A stretch of DNA of 64,000 bases from Ramlibacter agri (GTDB lineage Bacteria > Pseudomonadota > Gammaproteobacteria > Burkholderiales > Burkholderiaceae_C), in contig NZ_JABBFX010000002.1 of the NCBI RefSeq assembly GCF_012927085.1, forward strand, positions 682,001 to 746,000. Reading direction: 5' to 3'. Within the stretch, counting starts at the first letter, position 1; each line of letters starts with the position of its first letter. Of this stretch, positions 47,222 to 56,569 are shown piece after piece. A model generated the notes under the pieces. The model had not been told where the DNA came from and did not search any database. It saw nothing but the letters and a program-made list of their open reading frames with translations. Both the position numbers and the translations under genes were made by a program.

Positions 47222-47674
47222 TTACTTGGTCGGAATCTGGCCCGCGCCGGAAGCCGCCGGTGCCGCCGGCATCGCCGTGCCGGGCGCGCTGCTGGTGGCG
47301 GGCACGCCGGCCGGGCCGCCCGGGATCTGGCCGGCGGTGCCGGCCGCAGCGGGGGCTGATGCGTTGGCGGCGGCCGGCGAGGCGGCCGGGACCGCGGCGC
47401 GTTCCAGCACGCTGGAGCCGCCCGTGGTGGGCGCCACGCTGTGGCTGAAATACGCGAGCAGCAGCGTGCAGGCGAAGAACACGGCGGCCAGGACGGCGGT
47501 GGTGCGCGACAGGAAGTTCGCGCTGCCGGTGGCGCCGAACAGGCTGCCGGAAGCGCCGCTGCCGAAGGCGGCGCCCATGTCGGCGCCCTTGCCGTGCTGC
47601 AGGAGGATGAGGCCGATCATGCCGAGGGCCGACAGCATCTGGATGGCGAGCACGATGGTCGTGATGGCTTGCAT
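47222..47674 (-). CDS. secG: Protein translocase subunit SecG
   Basis: 150 residues. Two membrane helices (ITTIVLAIQMLSALGMIGLI and AVLAAVFFACTLLLAYF) with the conserved loop QHGKGADMGAAFGSGASGSLFG, then an Ala/Pro/Gly-rich tail of about 70 residues of no clear function. Part of the SecYEG channel. In Burkholderiales it normally lies between tpiA and tRNA-Leu/nuoA, as here. Confidence 0.93.
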   Translation of the reverse strand: MQAITTIVLAIQMLSALGMIGLILLQHGKGADMGAAFGSGASGSLFGATGSANFLSRTTAVLAAVFFACTLLLAYFSHSVAPTTGGSSVLERAAVPAASPAAANASAPAAAGTAGQIPGGPAGVPATSSAPGTAMPAAPAASGAGQIPTK

Positions 47675-47707
47675 GGAATAACTCCGTAGTTTTCGTTCGT
47701 GGCCGCT

Positions 47708-48466
47708 TCAGCGCTGGGAAGCGTTGGCGGCGGCAATGATCTGCAGGAAATCGGGGGCCTTCAGGGACGCGCCGCCGATCAGGCCGCCGTCGATGTCCGC
47801 CTGCGCGAGCAGGCTGGCGGCGTTGGCGGCATTCATGCTGCCGCCATAAAGGATCTGGACGCGCCCGGCGTGTTCCGTGGCGGCGGCCAGCTGCTTGCGC
47901 AGCAAGGCATGCACCTGCTGCGCCTGCTCCGGCGTCGCCGTCCTGCCGGTGCCGATGGCCCAGACCGGTTCGTAGGCGACGACGATCTCGCTGATGCAAT
48001 GGCCGTTGACGTGGATGACGGCGGCCAGCTGGCGCTTCACCACTTCCTCGGTCTTGCCGGCTTCGCGTTCGGCCAGCGTCTCGCCGATGCAGACGATGGG
48101 CGTGATGCCGTGGGCAAGCGCCGTCCTGGCCTTCTCGGCCACCAGCGCATCGGTCTCGCCGTGGTACTGGCGGCGTTCGGAATGGCCGACGATGGCGTAG
48201 CGCACGCCGAACTCGCGCAGCATGGCCGCGCTGGTCTCGCCGGTGTAGGCGCCCGAGGCGTGCTGCGACACGTCCTGCGCGCCCAGGTCCAGTTTCGACC
48301 CGTGGCGCAGCATCTGCACCTGCGCCAGGAAAGGCGCGGGCACGCAGACCGCCACGTCGCAGGCCGCCTCCTTCATGCCGGCGGCCACCGCGCGCACCAG
48401 CGCGTCGTTGGCCTCCAGGTTGCCGTTCATCTTCCAGTTGCCGGCAATCAGCTTCTTCTTGGTCAT
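47708..48466 (-). CDS. tpiA: Triosephosphate isomerase
   Basis: 252 residues from ATG 48466. TIM barrel with Asn10/Lys12 (AGNWKMNG), His94-type catalytic His in IVGHSERR, catalytic Glu in [13 protein letters not shown] and the phosphate loops [11 protein letters not shown] and GGLIGGASL. Interconverts DHAP and glyceraldehyde-3-phosphate. Confidence 0.97.
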   Translation of the reverse strand: MTKKKLIAGNWKMNGNLEANDALVRAVAAGMKEAACDVAVCVPAPFLAQVQMLRHGSKLDLGAQDVSQHASGAYTGETSAAMLREFGVRYAIVGHSERRQYHGETDALVAEKARTALAHGITPIVCIGETLAEREAGKTEEVVKRQLAAVIHVNGHCISEIVVAYEPVWAIGTGRTATPEQAQQVHALLRKQLAAATEHAGRVQILYGGSMNAANAASLLAQADIDGGLIGGASLKAPDFLQIIAAANASQR

Positions 48467-48480
48467 CCGTCCCTCAGCCA

Positions 48481-49467
48481 CTACCACGTCAGCACGATCT
48501 TCCCGATGTGCTGGTTCGATTCCATCAGCGCGTGCGCCCGGGCGGCGTCTTCCGCCGGGAAGGTGCTGTGGATGATCGGCTTGATCTTGCGCGCTTCGAT
48601 CAGCGGCCACACGTTGCGCTTCAGCGCGGCGGCGATGTCCGCCTTGAAGCCCACCGGCCGCGGCCGCAGCGTGGAGCCAGTGATGGTCAGGCGCCTGCGC
48701 AGCACCAGGCCGGCGTTGAATTCCGACTTGGTGCCACCCTGGATGGCGATGATCACCAGCCGGCCGTCCTCGGCCAGGCACTCGACCTCGCGCGCGACGT
48801 AGGCGCCGGCGACCATGTCGAGGATCACGTCCACGCCCTTGCCGCCGGTGAGCTTCTTCGTCTCCTCGACGAAGTCCTGGGTCTTGTAGTTGATCGCGTG
48901 GTCGGCGCCGAGCTCGCGGCAGGCCTTGACCTTGTCGTCGGTGCCCGCCGTGGCGATGACCGTCGCGCCCATGGCCTTGGCCATCTGGATCGCGGTCACG
49001 CCGATGCCGCTGGTGCCACCCTGCACGAGGAAGGTTTCACCGGCCTGCAGGCGGCCGCGGTCGAAGACGTTGCTCCAGACCGTGAAGAAGGTCTCGGGCA
49101 GCGAAGCCGCCTCGATGTCGTTCAGGCCCCGGGGGATAGGCAGGCACTGGCCGACGGGCGCCACGCACAGTTGCGCGTAGCCGCCGCCAGCCACCAGCGC
49201 GCAGACGCGGTCACCCAGCTTGAAGCCGGCTTGCGCCATCGCCTGGGCGTCGCCGCCGATGATGTCGCCCGCCACTTCCAGGCCCGGGATGTCGGACGCG
49301 CCGGGCGGCACGGGGTAGTGCCCCATGCGCTGCAGCACGTCCGGCCGGTTGACGCCGCTGGCCCAGACGCGGATCAGCAGCTCGCCCGCCCCCGGCTGGG
49401 GGTCGGGCCGCTCGCCGGCGCGCAGGACTTCCGGTGCGCCGTACTGCTGGATCTCGATCGCCTTCAT
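48481..49467 (-). CDS. NAD(P)H:quinone oxidoreductase of the MDR superfamily
   Basis: 328 residues. Zinc-free medium-chain reductase: start [35 protein letters not shown] for the nucleotide site (about 137-156), and [21 protein letters not shown]. Related to Qor/PIG3 types. Reduces a quinone with NAD(P)H. It stops 14 bp before tpiA and begins 3 bp after pnp. Confidence 0.9.
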   Translation of the reverse strand: MKAIEIQQYGAPEVLRAGERPDPQPGAGELLIRVWASGVNRPDVLQRMGHYPVPPGASDIPGLEVAGDIIGGDAQAMAQAGFKLGDRVCALVAGGGYAQLCVAPVGQCLPIPRGLNDIEAASLPETFFTVWSNVFDRGRLQAGETFLVQGGTSGIGVTAIQMAKAMGATVIATAGTDDKVKACRELGADHAINYKTQDFVEETKKLTGGKGVDVILDMVAGAYVAREVECLAEDGRLVIIAIQGGTKSEFNAGLVLRRRLTITGSTLRPRPVGFKADIAAALKRNVWPLIEARKIKPIIHSTFPAEDAARAHALMESNQHIGKIVLTW

Positions 49468-49470
49468 GGC

Positions 49471-51807
49471 TTACTGCTGCGTGTCGCCCTTGGGCGCGCC
49501 CTGCTCCTGCTGCTCGGGCGAGGACTCGCGCGGTTCGCGCGGCGGCTGCTGCTCGCCACGCGGTTCGCGGGACTCACGCGATTCGCGCGGGGGACGATCA
49601 CCACGGTCGCCACGGTCGCCGCGATCGCCACGGTCACCGCGGTACTCGCCGCGCGGGGGACGGTCGCCGCGATCGCCACGGTCGCCACGCGGCTCGCGCT
49701 CGGGCATGCCTTCCGGACGCTCCAGCAGGGCCTTCATGGACAGCTTGACGCGGCCCTTGTCGTCGGTCTCCAGGACCTTGACCTTCACGACCTGGCCTTC
49801 GGACAGGTAGTCCGTGACCTTCTCGACGCGCTCGTGGGCGATCTGGCTGATGTGCAGCAGGCCGTCCTTGCCGGGCAGCAGGTTGACCAGGGCGCCGAAG
49901 TCCAGGATCTTGGTGATCGGGCCTTCGTAGACCTTGCCGATTTCCACTTCGGCGGTGATCTGCTCGATGCGCTTCTTCGCCTCTTCGGCCTTGTCGGCGT
50001 CGGTGGAGGCGATCGTGATGGTGCCGTCTTCGGCGATGTCGATCTGCGTGCCGGTCTCTTCGGTCAGCGCGCGGATGACGGCGCCGCCCTTGCCGATCAC
50101 GTCCCGGATCTTTTCCGGGTTGATCTTCATCGTGTACAGGCGCGGCGCGAAGTTGGACACGTCGGTCTTCGCCTCGCCCAGGGCTTCCTGCATCTTGCCC
50201 AGGATGTGCATGCGCGCTTCCTTGGCCTGGGCCAGGGCGACCTGCATGATTTCCTTGGTGATGCCCTGGATCTTGATGTCCATCTGCAGGGCGGTCACGC
50301 CGTTGACGGTGCCGGCCACCTTGAAGTCCATGTCGCCGAGGTGGTCCTCGTCGCCCAGGATGTCGGTCAGCACGGCGAAGCGGTTGGCTTCCTTGATCAG
50401 GCCCATGGCGATGCCGGCCACGTGGGCCTTCATCGGCACGCCGGCGTCCATCAGCGCCAGGCAGCCGCCGCAGACGGAAGCCATGGAGGACGAGCCGTTG
50501 GACTCGGTGATCTCGGAGACCACGCGCATCACGTAGGGGAACTCTTCCTTCGAAGGCAGCAGCGGGATCAGCGCGCGCTTGGCCAGGCGGCCGTGGCCCA
50601 CTTCGCGGCGCTTGGTGCTGCCCATGCGGCCCACTTCACCGGTGGCGAAGGGAGGCATGTTGTAGTGGAACAGGAAGCGGTCCTGGTATTCGCCGGCCAG
50701 CGCGTCGATGCGCTGCGCGTCCTGCTCGGTGCCCAGCGTGGAGATGACCAGCGCCTGGGTTTCGCCGCGCGTGAACAGGGCGGAGCCGTGGGTGCGGGGC
50801 AGCACGCCGGTGCGGATCTCGATGGGACGCACGGTGCGGGTGTCGCGGCCGTCGATGCGCGGCTCGCCGTTCAGGATCTGGCTGCGCACGATGCGCGCTT
50901 CGATGTCGAACAGCAGGTTGTCGACCTTGATCGGATCGAACTCGGTGCCCTGCTCCTTCAGCGCGGCGTGCACCGAAGCCGTGGCTTCGCGCAGTGCTTG
51001 CGTGCGGGCCTGCTTGGAGCGGATCTGGTAGGCAGCGCGGATATTCTCCTCGGCCAGGCCAGTGACCTTGCCGATGAAGTCTTCGTCCTTGGCGGGCGCT
51101 TGCCAGTCCCACACCGGCTTGCCGGCTTCGCGCACCAGTTCGTGGATGGCGTTGATGGCGATGTTGCCCTGCTCGTGGCCGAACACCACGCCGCCCAGCA
51201 TCACTTCCTCGGACAGTTGCTGCGCTTCGGATTCCACCATCAGCACGGCGGATTCGGTGCCGGCGACGATCAGGTCCAGCTGCGAGTTCTTGCGCTCGGA
51301 CGGTCCGGGGTTCAGCACGTATTCGCCGTTGACGTAGCCCACGCGGGCGGCGCCGATCGGGCCGTTGAACGGCAGGCCGGAGATGGCCAGCGCGGCGGAC
51401 ACGCCGATCATGGCGGCGATGTCGGCGTCGACTTCGGGGTTCAGCGAGATGGTGTGGATGACCACGTGCACCTCGTTGTAGAAGCCTTCGGGGAACAGCG
51501 GGCGGATCGGGCGGTCGATCAGGCGGCTGGTCAGCGTCTCCAGCTCGGAGGGCTTGGCTTCACGCTTGAAGAACGAGCCGGGGATCTTGCCGGCGGCGTA
51601 GGTCTTCTCGATGTAGTCGACGGTCAGGGGGAAGAAGTCCTGGCCCGGCTTGGAGGTCTTGGAGCCGACGACGGTGGCCAGCACCACCGTGTCGTCGATG
51701 TTCACCAGCACGGCGCCGGAGGCCTGGCGCGCGATCTCGCCGGTTTCGAGCGTGACGGTGTGGTTGCCCCACTGGAACGTCTTGGTGACCTTGTTGAAGA
51801 TGCTCAT
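49471..51807 (-). CDS. pnp: Polyribonucleotide nucleotidyltransferase
   Basis: 778 residues versus about 711 in E. coli. Two RNase PH domains ([17 protein letters not shown] in the first; [19 protein letters not shown] in the second), KH domain with [21 protein letters not shown]1 domain with [24 protein letters not shown]-terminal tail of about 70 residues consists of GDR/RGD and PPRE-type repeats. Phosphorolytic 3'-5' exoribonuclease of the RNA decay machinery. Downstream of rpsO, whose terminator lies between them. Confidence 0.97.
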   Translation of the reverse strand: MSIFNKVTKTFQWGNHTVTLETGEIARQASGAVLVNIDDTVVLATVVGSKTSKPGQDFFPLTVDYIEKTYAAGKIPGSFFKREAKPSELETLTSRLIDRPIRPLFPEGFYNEVHVVIHTISLNPEVDADIAAMIGVSAALAISGLPFNGPIGAARVGYVNGEYVLNPGPSERKNSQLDLIVAGTESAVLMVESEAQQLSEEVMLGGVVFGHEQGNIAINAIHELVREAGKPVWDWQAPAKDEDFIGKVTGLAEENIRAAYQIRSKQARTQALREATASVHAALKEQGTEFDPIKVDNLLFDIEARIVRSQILNGEPRIDGRDTRTVRPIEIRTGVLPRTHGSALFTRGETQALVISTLGTEQDAQRIDALAGEYQDRFLFHYNMPPFATGEVGRMGSTKRREVGHGRLAKRALIPLLPSKEEFPYVMRVVSEITESNGSSSMASVCGGCLALMDAGVPMKAHVAGIAMGLIKEANRFAVLTDILGDEDHLGDMDFKVAGTVNGVTALQMDIKIQGITKEIMQVALAQAKEARMHILGKMQEALGEAKTDVSNFAPRLYTMKINPEKIRDVIGKGGAVIRALTEETGTQIDIAEDGTITIASTDADKAEEAKKRIEQITAEVEIGKVYEGPITKILDFGALVNLLPGKDGLLHISQIAHERVEKVTDYLSEGQVVKVKVLETDDKGRVKLSMKALLERPEGMPEREPRGDRGDRGDRPPRGEYRGDRGDRGDRGDRGDRPPRESRESREPRGEQQPPREPRESSPEQQEQGAPKGDTQQ

Positions 51808-51913
51808 GGCTTTTCTCTTTCTCTTGTGGCCGGAGGTTCGGACACGATGCCATTCCTGAAGGGTTCGCCGCTAGCCCTTGAGGAATGACACAGCGTCTGT
51901 CCGATGCTCCGAA

Positions 51914-51953
51914 GTAAAAAACGCCTGAGCGATCCGTGAATCGTCTCAGGCGT
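51914..51953 (-). terminator. Terminator between rpsO and pnp
   Basis: Read leftward: ACGCCTGAG, a few bases, TTCACGG-type loop, then CTCAGGCGT followed by a T run (A tract 51916-51921 on the + strand). A 9-bp perfect stem extended by further pairs (GAT/ATC). It ends rpsO transcripts, with some read-through expected into pnp, as known in other bacteria. Confidence 0.9.
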
Positions 51954-51971
51954 CCGTCTTGGGGATGCGCT

Positions 51972-52235
51972 TTACTTGCGCAGGCCCAGCTTGCCGATCA
52001 GCGCCGTGTAGCGCTCGGCGTCCTTGTTCTTCAGGTACGCCAGCAGGCTCTTGCGGCGGTTCACCATGCGCAGCAGGCCACGGCGGCCGTGGTGGTCCTT
52101 GGCATGGGTCTTGAAGTGGGGGGTCAGCTCGTTGATGCGGGCGGTCAGCAGCGCGACCTGCACTTCCGGGCTACCGGTGTCATTGGTGCCGCGCGCGTGA
52201 GCGGCGACGACTTCTGCCTTGTTGAGGGCGGTCAT
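51972..52235 (-). CDS. rpsO: 30S ribosomal protein S15
   Basis: 87 residues from ATG 52235 (an upstream ATG adds an unusual tail, while the family starts near here). Hallmarks [35 protein letters not shown] and LLAYLKNKD. Binds 16S rRNA in the central domain. Confidence 0.96.
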   Translation of the reverse strand: MTALNKAEVVAAHARGTNDTGSPEVQVALLTARINELTPHFKTHAKDHHGRRGLLRMVNRRKSLLAYLKNKDAERYTALIGKLGLRK

Positions 52236-52337
52236 GAGGTTCCTTAAGAGATTGTTGACTTGCGTTGGGAGCCGGAATTGCAGACCCAACGTGCGCTCTG
52301 CGGGGTGCAGAACCTGGGGATTATAGCTTGAGTTGCC

Positions 52338-52358
52338 ATCCCGGGCTGGACCCGGGAT
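52338..52358. repeat. Dispersed 8-5-8 palindrome, copy 2
   Basis: ATCCCGGG - CTGGA - CCCGGGAT, perfect 8-bp arms, just past the aminotransferase 3' end. Same layout as copies at 15083 and 55540. Confidence 0.75.
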
Positions 52359-52370
52359 CGACGCCGCAAA

Positions 52371-53525
52371 TTACCTCGCCAACCAGGTGGCCAGCCGATC
52401 GACGCCCTGCCCCAGCCGCGCCACGTCCTTCGAGGCGAAGCACCACCGCAGCCACCCTTGGGCCTCCGGCGCGAAGGCGTTGCCGGGCGCCAGTCCGATC
52501 CCGGCCTCGGCCACCAGCCGCTTGGCCAGGGCCAGCGAATCGTCGTAACCGGCCAGCTTGAAGAAGGCGTACATGCCGCCCTTGGCCGGGCTGAGCTCCA
52601 CGCCCGGCAGCGCCTGCAGCAGCGGCACCAGGGTGTCGCGGCAGGTTTTCAGGTGCGCCACGACCCGGGGCGTCACTTCGTCGGTGCGGCGCATGGCCTC
52701 CACCGCGGCCCGCTGGGTGAACACGCTGGCGCAGGAGGTGTTGAACTCGATCAGCTTGCCCATGTGGTGGGTCAGCGCCGGCGGCATCACCAGCCAGCCC
52801 AGGCGCCAGCCGGTCATCAGGAAGCTCTTGGAGAAGCTGTGGGCGACGATCAGCCGGTCGTCCGGCCCCGCCACGTCCAGGAAGCTCGGGGCACAGCCGT
52901 TGGGCGTGGTTTCGTAGTACAGCCGCTCGTACACCTCATCGGCCAGGATCCAGGTGCCGGTAGCGCGGCAGTGCTCCAGGACGGCCTTCTGCTCGTCCCG
53001 GCTCAGCGTCCAGCCGGTGGGGTTGTTGGGGGCATTGACGATCAGCAGCCGCGTGGCCGGGGTGATGGCTGCCAGCAGGCGCTGCAGGTCCAGCTTCCAG
53101 GCGCCGCCTTCGGGCTGCAGCGACACGCGCTTGAGGTTCGCGCCCATGATCTGCGCCTGGGCCGTGAGGTTGGGCCACACGGGCGTGACCGCCACGACTT
53201 CATCGCCGGCATCCACCACCGCCTGCACCGCCAGCATCAGGGCGCTGACGCCGCCGGACGTGACGGCGATCCGCTCCACACCGACCGGGCCGTGCAGCTT
53301 GCTGGTGTACGCCGAGATCGCCTCGCGCAGTTCCGGCAGCCCCAGGTTGTGGGAGTAGAAGGTCTCGCCCGCCTGCAGCGAAGCAATGGCCGCCTGCCGA
53401 ATGAAGTCCGGCGTCACCTCGTCGCTCTCGCCGAACCAGAAGGCCAGCACGTCGCTGCGCCCCATGCCGGCATTGGCCACTTCGCGGATCTTGGATTCTT
53501 CGAGGTCGAGGACGGTTTGGCGCAT
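52371..53525 (-). CDS. Pyridoxal-phosphate-dependent aminotransferase, class I/II
   Basis: 384 residues from ATG 53525; upstream ATG at 53612 lies in the hairpin element. Fold type I: FYSHNLGLPELREAI near 56-70, NAPNNPTG at 164-171, ADEVYERLYY, and Lys233 in SFSKSFLMTGWRLGW which binds PLP. Closest to aspartate/valine-pyruvate-type family members; amino-acid specificity not resolved. Confidence 0.9.
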   Translation of the reverse strand: MRQTVLDLEESKIREVANAGMGRSDVLAFWFGESDEVTPDFIRQAAIASLQAGETFYSHNLGLPELREAISAYTSKLHGPVGVERIAVTSGGVSALMLAVQAVVDAGDEVVAVTPVWPNLTAQAQIMGANLKRVSLQPEGGAWKLDLQRLLAAITPATRLLIVNAPNNPTGWTLSRDEQKAVLEHCRATGTWILADEVYERLYYETTPNGCAPSFLDVAGPDDRLIVAHSFSKSFLMTGWRLGWLVMPPALTHHMGKLIEFNTSCASVFTQRAAVEAMRRTDEVTPRVVAHLKTCRDTLVPLLQALPGVELSPAKGGMYAFFKLAGYDDSLALAKRLVAEAGIGLAPGNAFAPEAQGWLRWCFASKDVARLGQGVDRLATWLAR

Positions 53526-53555
53526 GGCGTGGATTGTCCGCGAAGCGGAAAAACC

Positions 53556-53670
53556 GGACTGCCGGACGCAAAAGCCGCAAAGGTTTCGCAAAAACCGCAA
53601 AAGGACATCCAAATGAAATTGGATTTCCTTTGCGAGCTTTGCGTTCTTTTGCGACCTTTGCGTCCTGCCT
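53556..53670. repeat. GCAAAGGA hairpin element, copy 3
   Basis: GGACGCAAAAGCCGCAAAGG on the left and CCTTTGCGAGC...TTTTGCGACCTTTGCGTCC on the right, centre AAAAGGACATCC. Less perfect than copy 1 (several bulges). Lies between the LivK-like gene and the aminotransferase gene, both leftward. Confidence 0.85.
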
Positions 53671-53676
53671 TCGAAT

Positions 53677-54942
53677 TCAGGTCGGCCGAACCATCTTGCA
53701 GGACGTCGGCATTTCGACCTTGGGCGGCGGGAACTGCCGCACCACGCGGAAGCCGTAGCCGGAGCCTTCCACGTCGAACTTCACGCCCGGCGCGCCCTGG
53801 CGGTCCATCACGCCCACCACCAGCGGCTGCTGGAACTGGTGGTCGGCCGCGCGCATCGTGCCCACCCAGCCGGCGAAGGACACCGACGCATGCTCCAGCG
53901 CGTTCGCCAGCGGCACCGCGTCGGTCGTGCCGGCCTTCTCGATGGACTGCGCCAGCGCCTCCACCATCAGCTGCAGCCGCATGTGCACATAGTCGTCCGC
54001 GGGATCGGGGAAGCGCTTGCGGAAGGACTGCATGAAGGCCTCGCTCTGCGCCGACGGCACGTTGGGCAGCCAGTCGGCCACGGCGATCACCTTGCCGATG
54101 CCGGCATCGCCGATCGCCGCCGGCGCGCCCAGCGCATTGCCGTAGAAGGTGTAGAAGCGCCCGTCGAAGCCGGACTCGCGCGCCGCCTTCACCAGCAGCG
54201 TGAGGTCGTTGCTGAAGTTGCCCGTGATGACGGCGTCCGCGCCGCTCGCCTTGATCTTCGCCGCATAGGGCGCGAAGTCCTTGATGCGCGCCAGCGGCAC
54301 CAGTTCGTCGGCCACGATCTTCACGTCGGGCCGCTGCAGCGCGAGCTGGCGGCGCACCTCGCGCGCCACGCCCTGGCCGAAGCTGTAGTCGGGGTTCACC
54401 AGGTACACCGACTTCACGGCCTGGTCCTCGCGCAGCACCGACATCAGCGCGGCGATGCGCATGTCCGCATGGGCGTCGAAGCGGAAGTGCCAGAAGCTGC
54501 ACTTCTCGTTGGTCAGCGCCGGGTCGACCGCGGCGTAATTGAGGTAGACGACACGCCGCTGCGGGTCGCGTTCGTTCTGCTTGTTGATCGCTTCCACCAG
54601 CGCCGCGGCGACGGCGGAGGAGTTGCCCTGCAGCACGATGCGCGCGCCGTCGTCGATGGCGGAACGCAGCGCGGCGAGCGCTTCCTCGATCTGGCCCTTG
54701 CTGTCGTAGCGCACCAGCTGCAGCTGCCGCTGGCCGTCGCGGGTCTTCACGCCGCCGCGCTGGTTGACGCGCTCCATCGCCCAGTGGATGTTGCGGAACA
54801 TGGACTCGCCGCCGTTGGCATTGCCGCCCGAGAAGCCTTCGATCATGGCGACCTTGATGGGGGCGCCCTGCGCGCTGGCCAGGGCGGGCAGACATGCCGC
54901 CGCGGCCAGTGTTTTCAAGAGGTGGCGGCGAAATTTATTCAT
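53677..54942 (-). CDS. LivK-like periplasmic substrate-binding protein (type 1)
   Basis: 421 residues from ATG 54942. Signal peptide ends near LASAQG. Then the type-1 periplasmic-binding fold: IKVAMIEGFSGGNANGG, QGNSSAVAAALVEAINK, VYLVNPDYSFGQGVAREVRR and YGNALGAPAAIG. Branched-chain amino acid/urea binding relatives; no permease or ATPase is next to it, so its ligand is unknown. It is separated from the aminotransferase by a hairpin element. Confidence 0.85.
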   Translation of the reverse strand: MNKFRRHLLKTLAAAACLPALASAQGAPIKVAMIEGFSGGNANGGESMFRNIHWAMERVNQRGGVKTRDGQRQLQLVRYDSKGQIEEALAALRSAIDDGARIVLQGNSSAVAAALVEAINKQNERDPQRRVVYLNYAAVDPALTNEKCSFWHFRFDAHADMRIAALMSVLREDQAVKSVYLVNPDYSFGQGVAREVRRQLALQRPDVKIVADELVPLARIKDFAPYAAKIKASGADAVITGNFSNDLTLLVKAARESGFDGRFYTFYGNALGAPAAIGDAGIGKVIAVADWLPNVPSAQSEAFMQSFRKRFPDPADDYVHMRLQLMVEALAQSIEKAGTTDAVPLANALEHASVSFAGWVGTMRAADHQFQQPLVVGVMDRQGAPGVKFDVEGSGYGFRVVRQFPPPKVEMPTSCKMVRPT

Positions 54943-55107
54943 GCGTGGCTGGTCCTTGAAATGCGCTTCGCGATGCGCAGATGGGGAACATGCGGCGCTC
55001 GACGGAAACGGGAGCCGCGCAGTGTAAGGGACGCGAGGACTGGTAATGCCACGTACCACAGCGCCCCGCAAGCCAACCGATTTCAGGACACTTCAGGAGT
55101 AGTGGAT

Positions 55108-55485
55108 ATGTTTTTCGCCCCCGCCCTTCGCACCCGCGCTTTCGCTCCCGCCACCCGTGGTTTCGACCGCAGCTTCGAGCGCTTCCTCGCCGACTCCTTC
55201 GCCCCGGCCTCCGGCGCCCTGAAGGTCGAACAGAACGAGCAAGCGTGGACCCTGTCGCTGGACCTGCCGGGCGTCGCCCGCGAGCAGCTGGCCATCGAAG
55301 TCGACGGCACCGTGGTCCGCTTGAAGACCGCCCAGGAAGCCGCGCGCCAGTTCAGCGCCGCCTACGAGCTGCCGGCCGAGATCGACGCCGACGCGACCAG
55401 CGCCAAGCTGGAAAACGGCGTGCTGACGCTGACGCTGGGCAAGAAGAAGGCCGTCGTCACCTCGCGCACGATCGCCGTGCAGTAA
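55108..55485 (+). CDS. Small heat-shock protein (Hsp20/alpha-crystallin family)
   Basis: 125 residues from ATG 55108 with a CAGGAG site. N-terminal arm rich in Phe/Arg/Ala, alpha-crystallin domain from about 35 (WTLSLDLPGVAREQLAIEV, ENGVLTLTLGKKK), short C-terminal end lacking the usual IxI motif; ...TIAVQ ends instead. Prevents protein aggregation. Followed by a terminator. Confidence 0.88.
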   Translation: MFFAPALRTRAFAPATRGFDRSFERFLADSFAPASGALKVEQNEQAWTLSLDLPGVAREQLAIEVDGTVVRLKTAQEAARQFSAAYELPAEIDADATSAKLENGVLTLTLGKKKAVVTSRTIAVQ

Positions 55486-55507
55486 GCGCCGTCCTCCCGC
55501 GAAGCAG

Positions 55508-55533
55508 AAAGCCCGCTGACGCGGGCTTTTCTT
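55508..55533 (+). terminator. Intrinsic terminator after hsp20
   Basis: AAAGCCCGC-TGAC-GCGGGCTTT, 9-bp perfect stem, then TTCTT. Confidence 0.93.
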
Positions 55534-55539
55534 CGTGGG

Positions 55540-55559
55540 TCCCGGGTCAAGCCCGGGAT
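55540..55559. repeat. Dispersed palindrome, copy 3
   Basis: In the minus direction ATCCCGGG - CTTGA - CCCGGGA, arms of 7-8 bp, between the hsp20 and Bug genes, which converge. Confidence 0.72.
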
Positions 55560-55572
55560 GACAGGGACCAGG

Positions 55573-56547
55573 TCACTCCGGCTCGATCCCCGCCGCCTTG
55601 ATGATCTTCCCCCACTTCTGCGACTCCGCCGCCTGGAACTTCGCCAGGCCTTCGGGCGTGCTGGTCGCCACGTCCTGGCTGGTCTGCACCTGGAAGGCCA
55701 TCACGGAAGGCGCGGCGGAGACCTTCAGCATCATCTCGTTCAACTGCTTCGCCAGCGCGGGCGAAGCACCCGGAGGCAGGTACACGGCCGTCCAGTAGGA
55801 CATGTCGTAGCCCTTGACGCCGGCCTCTTCGACGGTCGGAACATCGGGTGCGGAGGCCATGCGCTTGTTGCCGCTCGCGGCCAGCGCGCGCAGCTTGCCG
55901 GACTTCACCTGCGGCAGCGCGGTGGGCGCGTCGGCGAACATGAAGTTCACCTGGCCGCCGATCAGGTCGGTGATCGCCATCGGGTTGCTCTTGTACGGCA
56001 CGTTGACCATGTCGACGCCGGCCATCTGCTTCAGCATCTCGCTGGCCACGCGGCTGGACGAACTGCCGCTGCCGAAATTGAGCTTGCCCGGCTGCTTGTG
56101 CGCGGCGGCCAGCAGGTCGCCGACCGTCTTGTACGGCGAGCTCGGGCTCACCAGCAGGAACATGTGGCCCTTGGACAGCAGCGCCACCGGCGTGTAGTCC
56201 TTCACCGGGTCGTAGGGCAGCTTCTTGAACAGGTGCTCGTTGGCCGCGTGCGTCGTGTTCGTCGTCATCAGCACGGTGTAGCCGTCCGGCGCCGCCTTGG
56301 CCACGTACTGCGCGGCGATGAAGCCGCTGGCGCCGGCGCGGTTGTCCACCAGCACCGGCACCTTGTATTCCTCGGTCAGCGCCTGCGCCATCACGCGCGC
56401 CTGCTGGTCGGTGCCGCTGCCGGCCGCGAAGGGCACGACGATGGTGATCGGCTTGCTGGGATAGTTCTGGGCCAGTGCTGGCGGCGCGGCGAGAGCCGCG
56501 GCCAGCAGGCCGGCGGCGGCCAGCAGGCGGGAAAGCGAAAACTGCAT
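55573..56547 (-). CDS. Bug/TctC-family periplasmic substrate-binding protein
   Basis: 324 residues. Signal peptide (LLAAAGLLAAALAAPPALA), then PITIVVPFAAGSGTDQQAR, LVDNRAGASGFIAAQYV, and NVPYKSNPMAITDLIGGQVNF. Last gene of the second CoA-transferase / lyase / Bug module. Orphan: no TctA/TctB here. Confidence 0.9.
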   Translation of the reverse strand: MQFSLSRLLAAAGLLAAALAAPPALAQNYPSKPITIVVPFAAGSGTDQQARVMAQALTEEYKVPVLVDNRAGASGFIAAQYVAKAAPDGYTVLMTTNTTHAANEHLFKKLPYDPVKDYTPVALLSKGHMFLLVSPSSPYKTVGDLLAAAHKQPGKLNFGSGSSSSRVASEMLKQMAGVDMVNVPYKSNPMAITDLIGGQVNFMFADAPTALPQVKSGKLRALAASGNKRMASAPDVPTVEEAGVKGYDMSYWTAVYLPPGASPALAKQLNEMMLKVSAAPSVMAFQVQTSQDVATSTPEGLAKFQAAESQKWGKIIKAAGIEPE

Positions 56548-56569
56548 GTTGTCTCCTGTTGTGATCTGT

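Noticed and set aside
49510..49700. Direct-repeat array in DNA at the pnp 3' end
   Set aside because: It is explained by coding of GDR repeats in the protein tail.
48508..51888. 1126-residue open frame opposite pnp
   Set aside because: Antisense shadow of qor and pnp in GC-rich DNA; composition is Gln/His/Arg/Gly-rich without any domain, and pnp is clearly the real gene.
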